Positions 19,597-29,378 of a DNA stretch of 64,000 nt are shown piece by piece. The stretch comes from Diplonema papillatum. Lineage: Eukaryota > Euglenozoa > Diplonemea > Diplonemida > Diplonemidae. Made by a program: the position numbers and the translations under genes. A model generated the notes under the pieces. The model was not told the DNA's origin. It saw only the letters and a program-made list of their open reading frames with translations, and did no database searches. Location: contig JAPJBO010000991.1 of the NCBI GenBank assembly GCA_030068145.1, positions 16,503 to 80,502 of the forward strand, given 5' to 3'. Numbering within the stretch: position 1 is the stretch's first letter; the number at the start of each line of letters is the position of its first letter.

Positions 19597-20605
19597 TTAT
19601 ACCGGCAACACGTCTCCGCTGGTAAGCGCTTTTTCGCACATTGGGCTTTCTGTGTTGCGTGCAAATCTCGCCGGGCGTGATGTGTTCACCGCGTCTTCCG
19701 GGGCCTTCTTCGGTTGCGACCCTCCTCCAATTAGGCTCATCGCTTTCCCGAGTGCGGAGGCACGGAAGGTCCGCAGCTCCGTTTCCTGCTGCTCTCGCGT
19801 TGGTCGTTGGCCTTGCACGAGGTCCATTGCCGCGTTGCTCAGAGCATCCGCATCGGTGTTTTGCTCGCGCTTCACGTGTTCCACCCGCAAGGAAAGCCGC
19901 TGTCGCAAGGCCACTATTTTTGCCACCGCTCGCGTCAGCAATGGCTTCAAGTCTTCTGAACACGCCAATTGCCGCGTGATTTGCCCGACTACTAGCGCCG
20001 AGTCTCCGCGAACTACACACTGCGCTCCTTCCGTTCCTTCAGCATCCTCCAGGAGCTGCAGCCCCGCCAGAAATCCCTCGTACTCGGGCACGTTGTTACT
20101 GCGCACGTTTGGCAGCGGGAGCACTATTTGTGCGTACTTGACGCCCTCCTTGTACAGTACCGCTCCTGCGCCCGCCACGGCAAAGGCAGTCCCGTTGGCC
20201 CTCGCTCCTCCGTCAAAGTAGATTGCAACACCGCAACTAGCTGCGGCGTCTTCTGGCAGAGTATGTCGTGCTGTTGTGGCCTTCGTCGTATGTTGTGGCA
20301 CCGCCGAGTAGTATCTACTTTTGAGCGTTGGGAGGCGGCGTCCGGTGCGCAACTCGAAGTCCACCGCCAACTCCACAAAGCTGACCCCGAGTTCGTGCCC
20401 CGGCGGCGCCCATTTCAATTCCCTCAGCCAATCCGTGAACGCCATCCACATCTCCGGACCGTACTTCCACAGCGAGAGTACTGCCGAAGGCGCAACGTCC
20501 GGCACAGCCAGTTTGTGTGGTTCAGCTGGGTTCCATCGTCGCGGATACGCAAGCGTTCGGTGGTGCCGTGTAGACCTGTCCAGCATGCCATCTGCCCCTT
20601 GACGT
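19597..20605 (-). CDS. 5'-truncated LINE: C-terminal part with RNase HI domain
   Basis: Minus-strand frame. After a segment typical of LINE C-termini (SLWKYGPEMWMAFTDWLREL, then FVELAVDFELRTGR) comes an RNase HI domain with the catalytic set visible: Asp in IYFDGGARANG, Glu in NVPEYEGFLAGL, Asp in VRGDSALVVGQ, Asp in NTDADALSNAA. RNase HI removes the RNA template strand during reverse transcription. The reverse transcriptase itself is missing. The first 20 or so codons of the open frame (20606-20667) are the antisense of the E2 echo, so the element's truncation point is near 20606. Kinetoplastid ingi/L1Tc elements have a comparable C-terminal RNase H. Confidence 0.7.
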
Positions 20606-20606
20606 G

Positions 20607-20652
20607 CAGAAAGGCCACCGCGGAGGTGCCGTCGCGGCACACGGGAAAGATC
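20607..20652 (+). pseudogene. Right fragment of the upstream E2 gene echo
   Basis: aaaggccaccgcggaggtg, then tcgcgg, then cacgggaaagatcac repeats E2 codons KATAEVTSRYTGKI (20999-21042) with a few changes. Together with 17461-17486 it shows a once-contiguous partial copy of the first lipoyl domain, now separated by 3.1 kb of LINE sequence. Confidence 0.8.
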
Positions 20653-20780
20653 ACGACTCTTTCCCATCAGCCGACAACCACTATCATCACTGCTGCTTTT
20701 GTAACCCCCTCCCTTTGAGCCAAGCTGCCCACCGAACAGACCGTAAGAGAACCCAAGAAATCAGAAAAGAAAAAGCAAAA

Positions 20781-22487
20781 ATGATGCTCCGCGGGCTCCG
20801 AATGGGCAGCAACGCGATGGTGCGCGTGGCGATCACCCCGAAGGCAGGGTTCAGCAGCACCACGGCGAACTTCAAGATCGTGACGTTCCCGATGGCCGAC
20901 GTCGGCGAAGGCATCAAGGAAGTCGAAGTGCTCGACTGGTTCGTGAAGGAGGGCGACGAGGTGGAGGAGTTCCAGAAGCTGTGCGAGATCCAATCCGACA
21001 AGGCCACCGCGGAGGTGACGTCTCGGTACACGGGAAAGATCAAGAAGATCTACACACAGCAAGGCGACATGCAGCAGGTCGGCCAGGGCCTCGTCGACAT
21101 CGACGTGGCCGATGACAGCGCCCCAGAACCCGAACCAAAGAAGGCAGCGGCCCCCGCGAAGGCCGAGAAGAAAGCCGAAAAACCCGAGAAGAAGAAGAAG
21201 GCGGCTGCCGGCGGCAAGCAAGTGAAGACCTTCCCCCTGGCCGACATCGGCGAAGGTATCAAGGAAGTCGAGGTTCTCTCATGGTACGTCAAGGAAGGCG
21301 ACGAAGTTGAGGAGATGGACAAAATCTGTGAAGTGCAATCTGACAAGGCAACCGTCGAGCTCTCCACCCCCTACACCGGGAAAGTCGTCAAGATCTACAC
21401 GCAGCCAGGCTCCATGCAGCAGGTCGGCAGCGGGCTTATCGACATCGAAGTCGCGGGCGGAGCCGCGGCCGAGGAAGAAGACGAGGCGCCGCCCGCGAAG
21501 GAGGCGAAATCCGAGCCGAAGCCCGCCGAGTCGTCCGCCCCCGCGAAGGCGTCGTCGTCCAGCTCCTTCGAGCAGACCGGCGACGGGAGGAAGGTGCTCG
21601 CGACCCCCGCCGTCCGCAGGATCGCCACCGAGAACAAGGTCGACCTGTCGAAGGTCAACGCCACCGGCAAGGGAGGGCGCGTCACGAAGGAAGACATCCT
21701 GAAGTACGTGTCAGGCGCCCAGTCCTCAACCGCCGCCGCGCCGGCCTCGGGCCAGCCAGCGGCGACCGGCGTCCAGTACCAACCCGAGGACCGAACGGTG
21801 AAGATCACTGGACGGACGCGGATCATGGTCCAATCCATGACCGAGACACTGAAGATCCCGTCTTTCGGAGCAATGGACGAGGTGAACCTGAACAAGCTGG
21901 TCGTCACGCGAACGGCGCTGAAGGCCGGTGCGGAGAAGCGTGGGATCAGGTTGAGCTATATGCCGTTCTTCATCAAGGCGGCGTCGCTTGCCATGAAAGA
22001 GTACCCGATCATCAACAGCACGCTGAACGCGGACTGCACGGAGATCACGTACAAGGGGGCGCACAACATCGGCATCGCCATGGACACCGCGCAGGGCCTC
22101 GTCGTGCCGAACATCAAGAACGTCGAGCAGAAGACCATCTTCCAAATCGCGCAGGATCTCAACGAGCTCCAGAAGCGCGGTGCCGACAACAAGCTCACCG
22201 GCCCGGACCTGCAGGGGGGCACCTTCACCCTCACCAACATCGGTGCCATCGGCGGAACCTACGTCAGTCCTATCATCTCGCCCCCGCAAGTCGCCATCGG
22301 CGGGTTGGGCAGCATCACCAAGCTTCCGCGCTTCAACGCGAAGGGCGAAATCGAGGCGCAAAACGTGCTGTACATCTCCTGGACCGCCGACCACCGCATC
22401 ATCGACGGCGCCACGATGGTCCGCTACTCGCAGGTGTTCAAGAACTACCTCGAAGAGCCGGGTTCCATGCTGCTCGACATGATGTAA
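20781..22487 (+). CDS. Branched-chain 2-oxoacid dehydrogenase complex E2 (dihydrolipoamide acyltransferase) with two lipoyl domains
   Basis: 568 residues, intronless. Residues 1-30 form a basic presequence, so it is expected in mitochondria. Two lipoyl domains lie at about 31-110 and 147-225, each with the DKA lipoylation motif (Lys74, Lys189). A subunit-binding domain lies at 271-310 (LATPAVRRIATENKVDLSKV). The catalytic acyltransferase domain is at about 335-568, with the HxxxDG motif intact (His538, Asp542, Gly543). The wording of the lipoyl domains (ADIGEGIKEVEVLSWYVKEGD, here cut short; CEVQSDKATV) and of the C-terminus (SPIISPPQVAIGGLGSI, then MLLDMM) favours the branched-chain enzyme (DBT type) over pyruvate dehydrogenase E2. 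DBT usually has one lipoyl domain, so two is unusual. It transfers acyl groups to CoA in Val/Leu/Ile breakdown. The ATG is doubled; the first is chosen. Confidence 0.93.
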   Translation: MMLRGLRMGSNAMVRVAITPKAGFSSTTANFKIVTFPMADVGEGIKEVEVLDWFVKEGDEVEEFQKLCEIQSDKATAEVTSRYTGKIKKIYTQQGDMQQVGQGLVDIDVADDSAPEPEPKKAAAPAKAEKKAEKPEKKKKAAAGGKQVKTFPLADIGEGIKEVEVLSWYVKEGDEVEEMDKICEVQSDKATVELSTPYTGKVVKIYTQPGSMQQVGSGLIDIEVAGGAAAEEEDEAPPAKEAKSEPKPAESSAPAKASSSSSFEQTGDGRKVLATPAVRRIATENKVDLSKVNATGKGGRVTKEDILKYVSGAQSSTAAAPASGQPAATGVQYQPEDRTVKITGRTRIMVQSMTETLKIPSFGAMDEVNLNKLVVTRTALKAGAEKRGIRLSYMPFFIKAASLAMKEYPIINSTLNADCTEITYKGAHNIGIAMDTAQGLVVPNIKNVEQKTIFQIAQDLNELQKRGADNKLTGPDLQGGTFTLTNIGAIGGTYVSPIISPPQVAIGGLGSITKLPRFNAKGEIEAQNVLYISWTADHRIIDGATMVRYSQVFKNYLEEPGSMLLDMM

Positions 22488-22689
22488 GCGCCCGTTCTCC
22501 ACGGACGCCCGCGGTATGCTCTTCGCAAATGGTCAGATTCCTCAAATAAATTAGATACAGCGTAGTTCACTTGCCACCCTCGTAAAGGGGGTGCCGGAAG
22601 AACCCAGAGAATGCCAGGACTGAATTGGCTCTAAGTACGCTCGATGTTTACGCTCGATGTAGCTTTCTCATAATTCACTACACTCTAAA

Positions 22690-23500
22690 AAAGTCCAACG
22701 CAACTACTCGGCTCGTTGCTATAGCACAGGAAACGTTTAACAGAACGTTCCACTGCTGGCATACCAAATAGTACGACACAACTGGCGCAACCACTTGGTA
22801 CGTTGCTGTCAACTTGAGTGGGGCAAACCGAAAAAGACAGCAATCAGAAACTAATGACCCACGTTCCGGAGTAAACTTGCTAATCCACCTTGCCCACTTA
22901 CTTACTTGTAAAGGACCCACGCCTCGTACGTCAATCGGAGACTTAAAAAGCACCGCCTGGAGCCAGTGTTAATACAGCTACGAGAACGTCACTAGTGTAA
23001 GGTAGTAATGATTAAGAAAAATGGCTACCAAAGTTAAAGTGTGCGACTATGTATACATACCCGACCGGTCAACCCGAGACCCTAACACACCGGACCTTTA
23101 AATCTCAAAATGCTAAAAGTATGCACTGCTGGCGCGACCACTTAGCTGTTGCTATCAACTGCAGTAGATACTCGCACAAATTGTTTTCCTACTCGGACCT
23201 AGCTTTTCAAAGGATGTCAATCGAAGACTCATAATCACCTTCACCCGAGAAAGTCTTAAAGTGCTGGCCCAACTGCTCAGCTGTCGCCGTCACCTGCTGT
23301 AATTGTTCATACAGAAAGTCGGAACTCTGACTTAACCTTTCAAAGAACTTCACCTCGCCTCGCCTGTCAATCGGCGATTTACACTCACCGACGAGAAACC
23401 GTCTGAAAGAACACGTCGCTGCTGGAACAACTAAAATACACCACTGGGACAAGTAAGCGTACGTGTCACAACTTCAAGTACACGCAACTGCTGCCAGGAC
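22690..23500 (-). pseudogene. Decayed serial copies of a coiled-coil coding segment
   Basis: On the minus strand the best copy (about 23240-23380) reads GEVKFFERLSQSSDFLY, then EQLQQVTATAEQLGQHF. More diverged copies of the same segment lie at about 23110-23220 (LLQLIATAKW), 22740-22950 (LTATYQVVAP) and 23410-23520. Landmarks gtcaatcgg-agactta at 22930, 23217 and 23368 set the repeat period. No intact parent is in the window. Confidence 0.5.
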
Positions 23501-23776
23501 TACATTGTACACTGTCGCTACAACAAGTACGCAGCTGTCGGACTCGGTCGAATGCCGTAGGGAGAAGCTGACAACCCCCCACGCTTAAACCATCCCCCGA
23601 AAGATCCGCCCCGCCCGAGACCGATCCGCAAACCCACTTTGTGCCATGCACTTAACACGCACACACACACGACAAAACCGCGTACTTCGCGGTCACCACG
23701 AGTGGCCGGCAGGCGCTTCAGCAGCAACGTAAACGCGTTGTGCAGACGGGCTATGCTCCCAGGAGTTACCCATTAC

Positions 23777-24862
23777 TCACACACAGGCACACACCCGCAT
23801 ACACAGGGGTAGCAGTGCAGTTGTCAGCATTGCAGAATGTTTGGCGATAAGTGATTCGCGCCACTTCCCGGCGGCGACATTCAGGACTCTCGGGGGCTCG
23901 TACGGTCGTCGTTGTTGGAGGGCGTGGTTGCTGGTTTCGCCCCTGGTGGCGTAGGCGATTCGTTTCCGAATGTCGCTGACCTGGCGGTTCATCTCCTTCT
24001 TGTCGGCTTCGTCGGTGGCATTGCGTCGCTTCAACATCCTCGTATTTAACGCTCGCTGGAGTCGCGCAATCTTCGTCGTGCGGTATCGGGGCGGCCGGTA
24101 TGCGATTGGGCTTAGCATTGTTGCCATGAGGCCATCGAAGTCGTCTGCGGTTGGTCGGTCGTTTTTGGGGTATCTCATGGGCGGGATGATCTTTACGATC
24201 GTGTGGTCGTATTCAAGGCTGATCGCTGCATGGTCACTGCCTCCGGTGAACCGGGCTGATTCGAAGGTGCAGCTTGTGTTGCGGGGAACAAAGACTCTGT
24301 CCAGCGATGTATCTGCGTTGCTCCTGTGGTATGTAGTGCGTCCTCGCACCAGTTCGTCCCCTGCGTTGCGTCTGACGATTCCCTCGACTGTTGGTGTGGT
24401 GTTGCCGTTGAAGTCGCCGGTAACTACGTATTCTCCCACGCAGCGCCTCATGGTGTTGACGATCCAGCTGCCGAGTGCCTCCGCCTCTGCCCTTGGGGTG
24501 TTGTTCACCACATACACTGAGATCACCCGCAGGACGTGTTCCCCGATTTTAAGATCGGCAAAGCAGCACGAGCGGTGGGACCCAGTCCGCAGTACTTGCA
24601 TCGTAGAGTCAGTTCGAATCAGAATGCTGCTGCGTGCGATCCGCTTCTGTCCATTCGTCTCTGTTGCTGTGACTAGCGGGTTCCAGCCCTTGAGGAGCGC
24701 CACGTCTTCAAATACGCGGGGATCCCTTCCAATCTCACTCGCTGTGAGGATGTGTGTTCTGGGTAGGAGGTCGAAGTAGGCTACCAGGCTTTTCTTGCAG
24801 CAGGAGTTGCAGCTAGCGATGCGCACTTTGCTTTGGCCGGCGTTGTTACGACGATGGTCTGC
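23777..24862 (-). CDS. LINE-like AP endonuclease domain, 3'-truncated
   Basis: Minus strand. From about KVRIASCNS the frame follows the exonuclease-endonuclease-phosphatase fold used by LINEs to nick target DNA: Glu in ILTASEIGRDP, VVTGDFNGN, LDRVFVP, and the terminal GGSDHAAIS. All the metal-binding and catalytic residues I can judge are present. About 130 residues of linker follow (KIARLQRALNTRM and so on), but no reverse transcriptase. The frame ends at 23777 in CA-rich sequence. LINEs are normally truncated at the 5' side, so a copy missing RT and everything 3' of it points to deletion or recombination. The frame overlaps the end of the upstream 605-residue ORF in a different phase. Confidence 0.7.
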   Translation of the reverse strand, partial: ADHRRNNAGQSKVRIASCNSCCKKSLVAYFDLLPRTHILTASEIGRDPRVFEDVALLKGWNPLVTATETNGQKRIARSSILIRTDSTMQVLRTGSHRSCCFADLKIGEHVLRVISVYVVNNTPRAEAEALGSWIVNTMRRCVGEYVVTGDFNGNTTPTVEGIVRRNAGDELVRGRTTYHRSNADTSLDRVFVPRNTSCTFESARFTGGSDHAAISLEYDHTIVKIIPPMRYPKNDRPTADDFDGLMATMLSPIAYRPPRYRTTKIARLQRALNTRMLKRRNATDEADKKEMNRQVSDIRKRIAYATRGETSNHALQQRRPYEPPRVLNVAAGKWRESLIAKHSAMLTTALLPLCMRVCACV

Positions 24863-26663
24863 GATGATCCCCGAGCTCCTTGTACCGCTCGTGTGCGGCT
24901 TGCGCACCTCTTGCCACTGGTATTGTCACATGAACTGTGAGCCCCAGGGCTTTCAGATACCGCGGCAGAAGCTGCGTTTTTCCAGCTCCCGTTGGTGCGC
25001 AAAACACTATTTCCCCGTGCTTTCTCATTAGGGCAATGAGGTCAGGCATTCTCTGGGCGATCAGGAAGCTGTCGTTCTCTACAGGAATCACGGCTGTTGG
25101 CCCAAGGTGCTCCCACTCGCGGGTTTGGTCCAGGAACTTCACCTCAAAACTGTCCTTTGGGATCGTTGCGTTCATCACCATCGACTTCTCGTTGGCGAAG
25201 CGCTCCCCTCCGTACCTGATCGCTCTCTCCGTCTCTTCCGCGGTTAGATCCCCGACCTTCATCTTTCCCCCAGTGACCTCTAGGAAGATCTTGTTCACCA
25301 GTTTCAAGATCACTGGAGAGACATTGTCCGTGGACTTTGTCGCGTCACCGGAAAACGCTCTGTCACCTTTCCGCGCAGTCCCCACCAGTCTCCTTACTTC
25401 TCTTTGGATGTAACTGGTGTCTGCGTTGAAAACGGTGCTGAGCCAGGGAATCTCTTGCGCGATGATCTTCAAAGCCTCTGAATGTACGGCACCCAGCAGC
25501 TTGTCTACTGCCCCTGGAAGCCCGAAAGCCCTGCTTTTCGCTTCCCTGGGCAAATAGATGGCCGCATACGCGATGACGGACCTTGGATCTGCTTCATGGT
25601 ACATCATCGCACCTCTTATGGCGTTTCCGGAGATTTCCTTTTCGAGCTTTTCCACAGCCTCCAGGGCTTCCAAGGGAGCCCTTTGAGATGCTTCATTCAC
25701 AAACGCGATTTCGTTCTTCGCGGTGAATTGCTCTGCTCTTCCCCCAATGGCTGCAAACTGCCGGACCGCTGACCTTGTGCCACCTTCTGCCCTTGTGTCG
25801 TTTGCGGTTGCCTTGTGCGATGTCTCAAAGGAAATGGTGAGCTCACGCTCACTTGACTTCTTGTAAGCCTTTCCCCACCCAAGGGTCAAGAGCTTCCTGA
25901 GTCCCCTTTCGAAAATCTCCAGGAACCACTCAGGAATCTCTTCTGGCTCTTCTTCTGCCAGTTTTCTTGAGTTGCTGGCGGCTATGGCCATTTTCTCCGG
26001 CACCCTTGTTTTTCTTGCTGGCAGGCGGGAGGAATCCTGCATGCATGCTCGAAATTCTTTGGAGAGCTGGGATTCTGAGCTCTTCGCGTCTTCTGCGAAG
26101 ACCTCTTGAAGTGTTGGTTTTGGGTCTTCACCCATGAGCAGCCGTTCCCACACCTCCCCGCAAATCTCCCTTTGCGCCACTCTGTCGGCGGCGTTTTTTC
26201 TAGGTGCTAAGTTGAAACCCAGGATCAGGGCTAAAGAATCCGCGACCATGTTTGGGACAAACTTTCTGTTCCAGGCCTTTGTTAGGTTCACGGCGTCTTC
26301 TTTCTTCCTTCCGACGTGTTTCGCAATCCCTAGATTTATGTCTACGACAACCCTCAGGAGTTCCTCCGTTCTGTGGAAAATCGCCGCTCCAGGCTTTCTT
26401 CCTTGCTCTTTTCTCCAATCTGCCCCCATGTAGGGAGCAAGGCCGTTTGGAAAGAAGTTGTGTGCCTCACGGCCACTGTAAGTCCTCCTTTCCGTCTTGG
26501 AGAATGCCAGAACGATGACTCCTGTTTGCTCTGTGTCATGCGTCATCCATTGAACGATTTCGTGTGCCATAGTGCCCATGTTGCTTAGGAAGCTCTCAAT
26601 CTCCCGAGTTTGGCCATCTCGTGTGGTGCTATTCGAGAGACTTGCGTTGTTCCTAGTCGACAT
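24846..26663 (-). CDS. Retroelement ORF of 605 residues ending in a P-loop (helicase-like) segment
   Basis: Minus strand, ATG at 26663. Most of the protein is helical, charged and not recognisable to me. Near the C-terminus EIVFCAPTGAGKTQLLPRYL is a Walker A motif in the context seen in SF2 (DEAH/viral type) helicases, and LTVHVTIPVARGAQAAHERY fits their motif Ia. The frame then stops (DHRRPSS-stop), while the endonuclease frame starts in another phase within the duplicated sequence gatcatcgcagaccatcgtcg-like. Either a programmed frameshift joins the two, or a deletion removed the rest of the helicase. Together with 23777-24862 it forms one element. Confidence 0.5.
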   Translation of the reverse strand: MSTRNNASLSNSTTRDGQTREIESFLSNMGTMAHEIVQWMTHDTEQTGVIVLAFSKTERRTYSGREAHNFFPNGLAPYMGADWRKEQGRKPGAAIFHRTEELLRVVVDINLGIAKHVGRKKEDAVNLTKAWNRKFVPNMVADSLALILGFNLAPRKNAADRVAQREICGEVWERLLMGEDPKPTLQEVFAEDAKSSESQLSKEFRACMQDSSRLPARKTRVPEKMAIAASNSRKLAEEEPEEIPEWFLEIFERGLRKLLTLGWGKAYKKSSERELTISFETSHKATANDTRAEGGTRSAVRQFAAIGGRAEQFTAKNEIAFVNEASQRAPLEALEAVEKLEKEISGNAIRGAMMYHEADPRSVIAYAAIYLPREAKSRAFGLPGAVDKLLGAVHSEALKIIAQEIPWLSTVFNADTSYIQREVRRLVGTARKGDRAFSGDATKSTDNVSPVILKLVNKIFLEVTGGKMKVGDLTAEETERAIRYGGERFANEKSMVMNATIPKDSFEVKFLDQTREWEHLGPTAVIPVENDSFLIAQRMPDLIALMRKHGEIVFCAPTGAGKTQLLPRYLKALGLTVHVTIPVARGAQAAHERYKELGDHRRPSS

Positions 26664-29139
26664 TGGCTCATTGGTCTCTAGGACGTGAGGGTTGCTTCCC
26701 CGGTAACCCCTGGTGCGTTGCCCTCAAACTGAGCGCAACGCCGAAAAGGGGGTGCTCCGTCACTTCCCGCTTTTGATTCTTCTTTGCGTGAATGGGATAC
26801 TCAGTTTTTTTTTTCGTTTCTTCTACTTACCGTGAGTATTTGGTGTGTGTCTGTTGTGTGTGTGTGTGTGTGTTTTTCTGTTGTTTTGCTTCTTTTTTTC
26901 TTCAGTCCTGGGGAGTGAAACAATTGTAGAGTAAGGCCGGGTGTTTTCCATCGTTCATGGAAGGCTATCTCGCGGTTCTACCTCTCTCGACCTATCGGCT
27001 TGCAGCAGTTTCTTGGAGTGACTCATTCGATTTCGTTTGATACGTCGCCTGTTCGGCTTGTGTGGTGCTGCTCCCATCCGACGCTTGCTTCACTTCAAGT
27101 GGCTCTTCTATCTACCTACGACACATCGGCGTCACTTCTAGTTTCACCATCGCCAAACGGTGCTCTAAAGAATCTTTGGAGTTCAGGCATCCTCACCAGC
27201 AGGGTGTCCGTGCTTAATTTCCATTGGCAGCTCTTCCGGACTGGAACACCATGATGTCCTGCGTTTTCACTTTCTGTTTGAACAGGACTGAAAACTGCGA
27301 CCCAGGGGCTACTGCCGGCCCAACTAGTCAGACCAAGCTCACAGCACAGGGAGAGCTTGCCGTGTAAAGACATTCAGCTGTTGCACGGGGCCGAACCCGT
27401 GCAGCTAACACCACTGGGACTCAAAGCAGAAGTCTTGAGCTGAGTGCCGAATGAAGAAGCTATCCCGTCCCCCGAAGGATTCCGCCCCACCCTCCCTTCA
27501 GAGAGGAGTCACAGGACCCAAAAGCAGCGTGTCGGAAACTCAAAACCGACTGGTGAAAAGTGACAAGTAAACTATATTTGATTCAGCCGTTACCCACTCA
27601 AAGCCCTGAGTTTGAACCCGCATCCACACACACCTGCACACAGCGTCTCGTTTCCGACTGCACGTAACGTGTCGTGAACTGTCAATATCCGCCCGATGCT
27701 GGTTCGATTAAACAGACGCCTTAGCACAAGCGCAGGCCTTATCTCGCTTCCCCTTGCCCCACAATACCCGGTTCCTCCAGCTATCATCGCCGGACAAAGG
27801 CACATCTGTCCGAAGATATCCTGCAGGCAGGAGACAAACGCGAGGACAGGAGCATGCAAGCGACCACCACCGGGCTTTGAGCATGTCATTGCACGTCGAT
27901 TGCTCACTGGTCCGCCGGGACGAAGGACGGAACGATCAAGCGTATCCGTGCCCTCCGATGCCGCCAATTGCATATCAAAAGGACAGAGCCACAATCTGGG
28001 GTTGAGGCCACCTTTTGTCGCTTTGCTTGTTGAAGTGTCGCGTGGCATTCAAGTGAAATTACTGGCCACGGGCCTCTGAGCTTCCGAGTTGAAGCAAATC
28101 AGCTACTTGTTTCACCCACTTTTCACAGCTACTTGTTGCAGCTACAAAGTTGGAGCGTTGGACAAACTAACTATTCGAGCGGCGCGCCACTCCACACAGC
28201 TAGCTTTTCCGTACGGTTATTACGCACACCCAACACTTGCAGTCCGCGCAAATCCTCGAAGAGGGGACACGTTGCCGGCCCCGCTGGCCGTGTCTGTTAG
28301 GCTCGCGACACTCATCGTCGCGGGGGTTTGCTACTGTGCGTCTTTTCATCGTACATAGCGAAAATGCTGTTTCGACTGCCTCGTCTCGGGGGAGACGAGC
28401 ACACAGTCACTTTCCATTCAGAAAATGTGGGCTTTCTTGAACCGCTCACACCCTTAAGGTTGCGAAGTTCTCTTTTCGACGTACGTTGCGCATCGAGCCC
28501 CTCGGATGAATGAATATGCCTGCAAAGCTTGAGGAGAGGAGCATCTCGTTCTCGAAGCGGATCGATGCGAGATACCGCTCACACATAGACCGCATTCAAG
28601 GAGGCCCAGCCAGCTACTGCAGTACCCGGCCGCCGCTGTCGGGTACCTGAGCAGCTGTCGATGGCAGCACGGGTTACTCGAAAGAACCCGCCAGCTATGT
28701 CCATACAAGTGCAAACCATGGTGGCTTCAAAAACTACAAGTGTTTTCCTAGCACACAATCCGCACCAATTCCCGCACCAATTCATACAAGCTGCCGCGGA
28801 ACGTCGTTGCATGCGGGGTTGAAGCAGCGGTTGTAGTCGAGACAAATCTGGTGCGCCGCCGCACACGTGAGAACTGAATTGCCCGATCACGCACAAAAAC
28901 GGTAGAGGCGTGCGGGGCGGGAGGATTATGGGCGCTGACGAGTGCTGCAAGTCCGCCTGACCCACCTGGTGGCTACCTGCTGCAGGTCTTTCTGTTGACA
29001 GTTTGCCCTTGGTCGTGTAGAGGCGCGGCGCGTTGTCCGTTAGTTGCATGACTCCCTCCCCTGCAGCCCCCCCACCCTCCAGCCCCCCCCATCCTCCTTG
29101 TCGAAAGGGAATTGCGTGTTGTTCGTTGCACGAGTATTA
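26664..29139. other. Mostly featureless intergenic sequence
   Basis: A short (TG)n lies at 26852-26873. At 27280-27365 the block gaccaagctcac, gcacagg, gagcttgcc resembles 43345-43390 inside the foldback element at 42.6-44.3 kb. No frame here looks coding; several open frames of 80-150 codons have no support. Confidence 0.35.
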
Positions 29140-29376
29140 CACGGTGAACTCCAGCAACTTTTGCTCGAGGGAAACCCGACTCTCCAAAAGCGGGTGTGCC
29201 ACACTAGGGTGTGAAATAGGGTGTACCCTATTTCCGGGTGTGCACACCCTATTTCCAGGTGTGCACACCCATTTCACACCCTATTTCCGGCTGTGCGCAC
29301 CCTTTTTCCGGGTGTGGTCACACCCGCACTTGAGGCCGGACTTTAACTCGAGCAAAAGTTGCTGGAGTTCACCGTG
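29140..29376. mobile_element. 237-bp foldback/MITE-like element with TA target duplication
   Basis: 30-bp perfect terminal inverted repeats starting cacggtgaactccagcaac; TA on both outer sides (29138-29139 and 29377-29378), as in Tc1/mariner-type insertions. The interior is made of gggtgtgcacaccctatttcc-like palindromic words. Related to the satellite at 16830-17402. No ORF. Confidence 0.85.
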
Positions 29377-29378
29377 TA

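Noticed and set aside
20667-22502. Minus-strand open frames across the E2 gene
   Set aside because: Shadows of a GC-rich gene; the plus-strand frame has all E2 domains.
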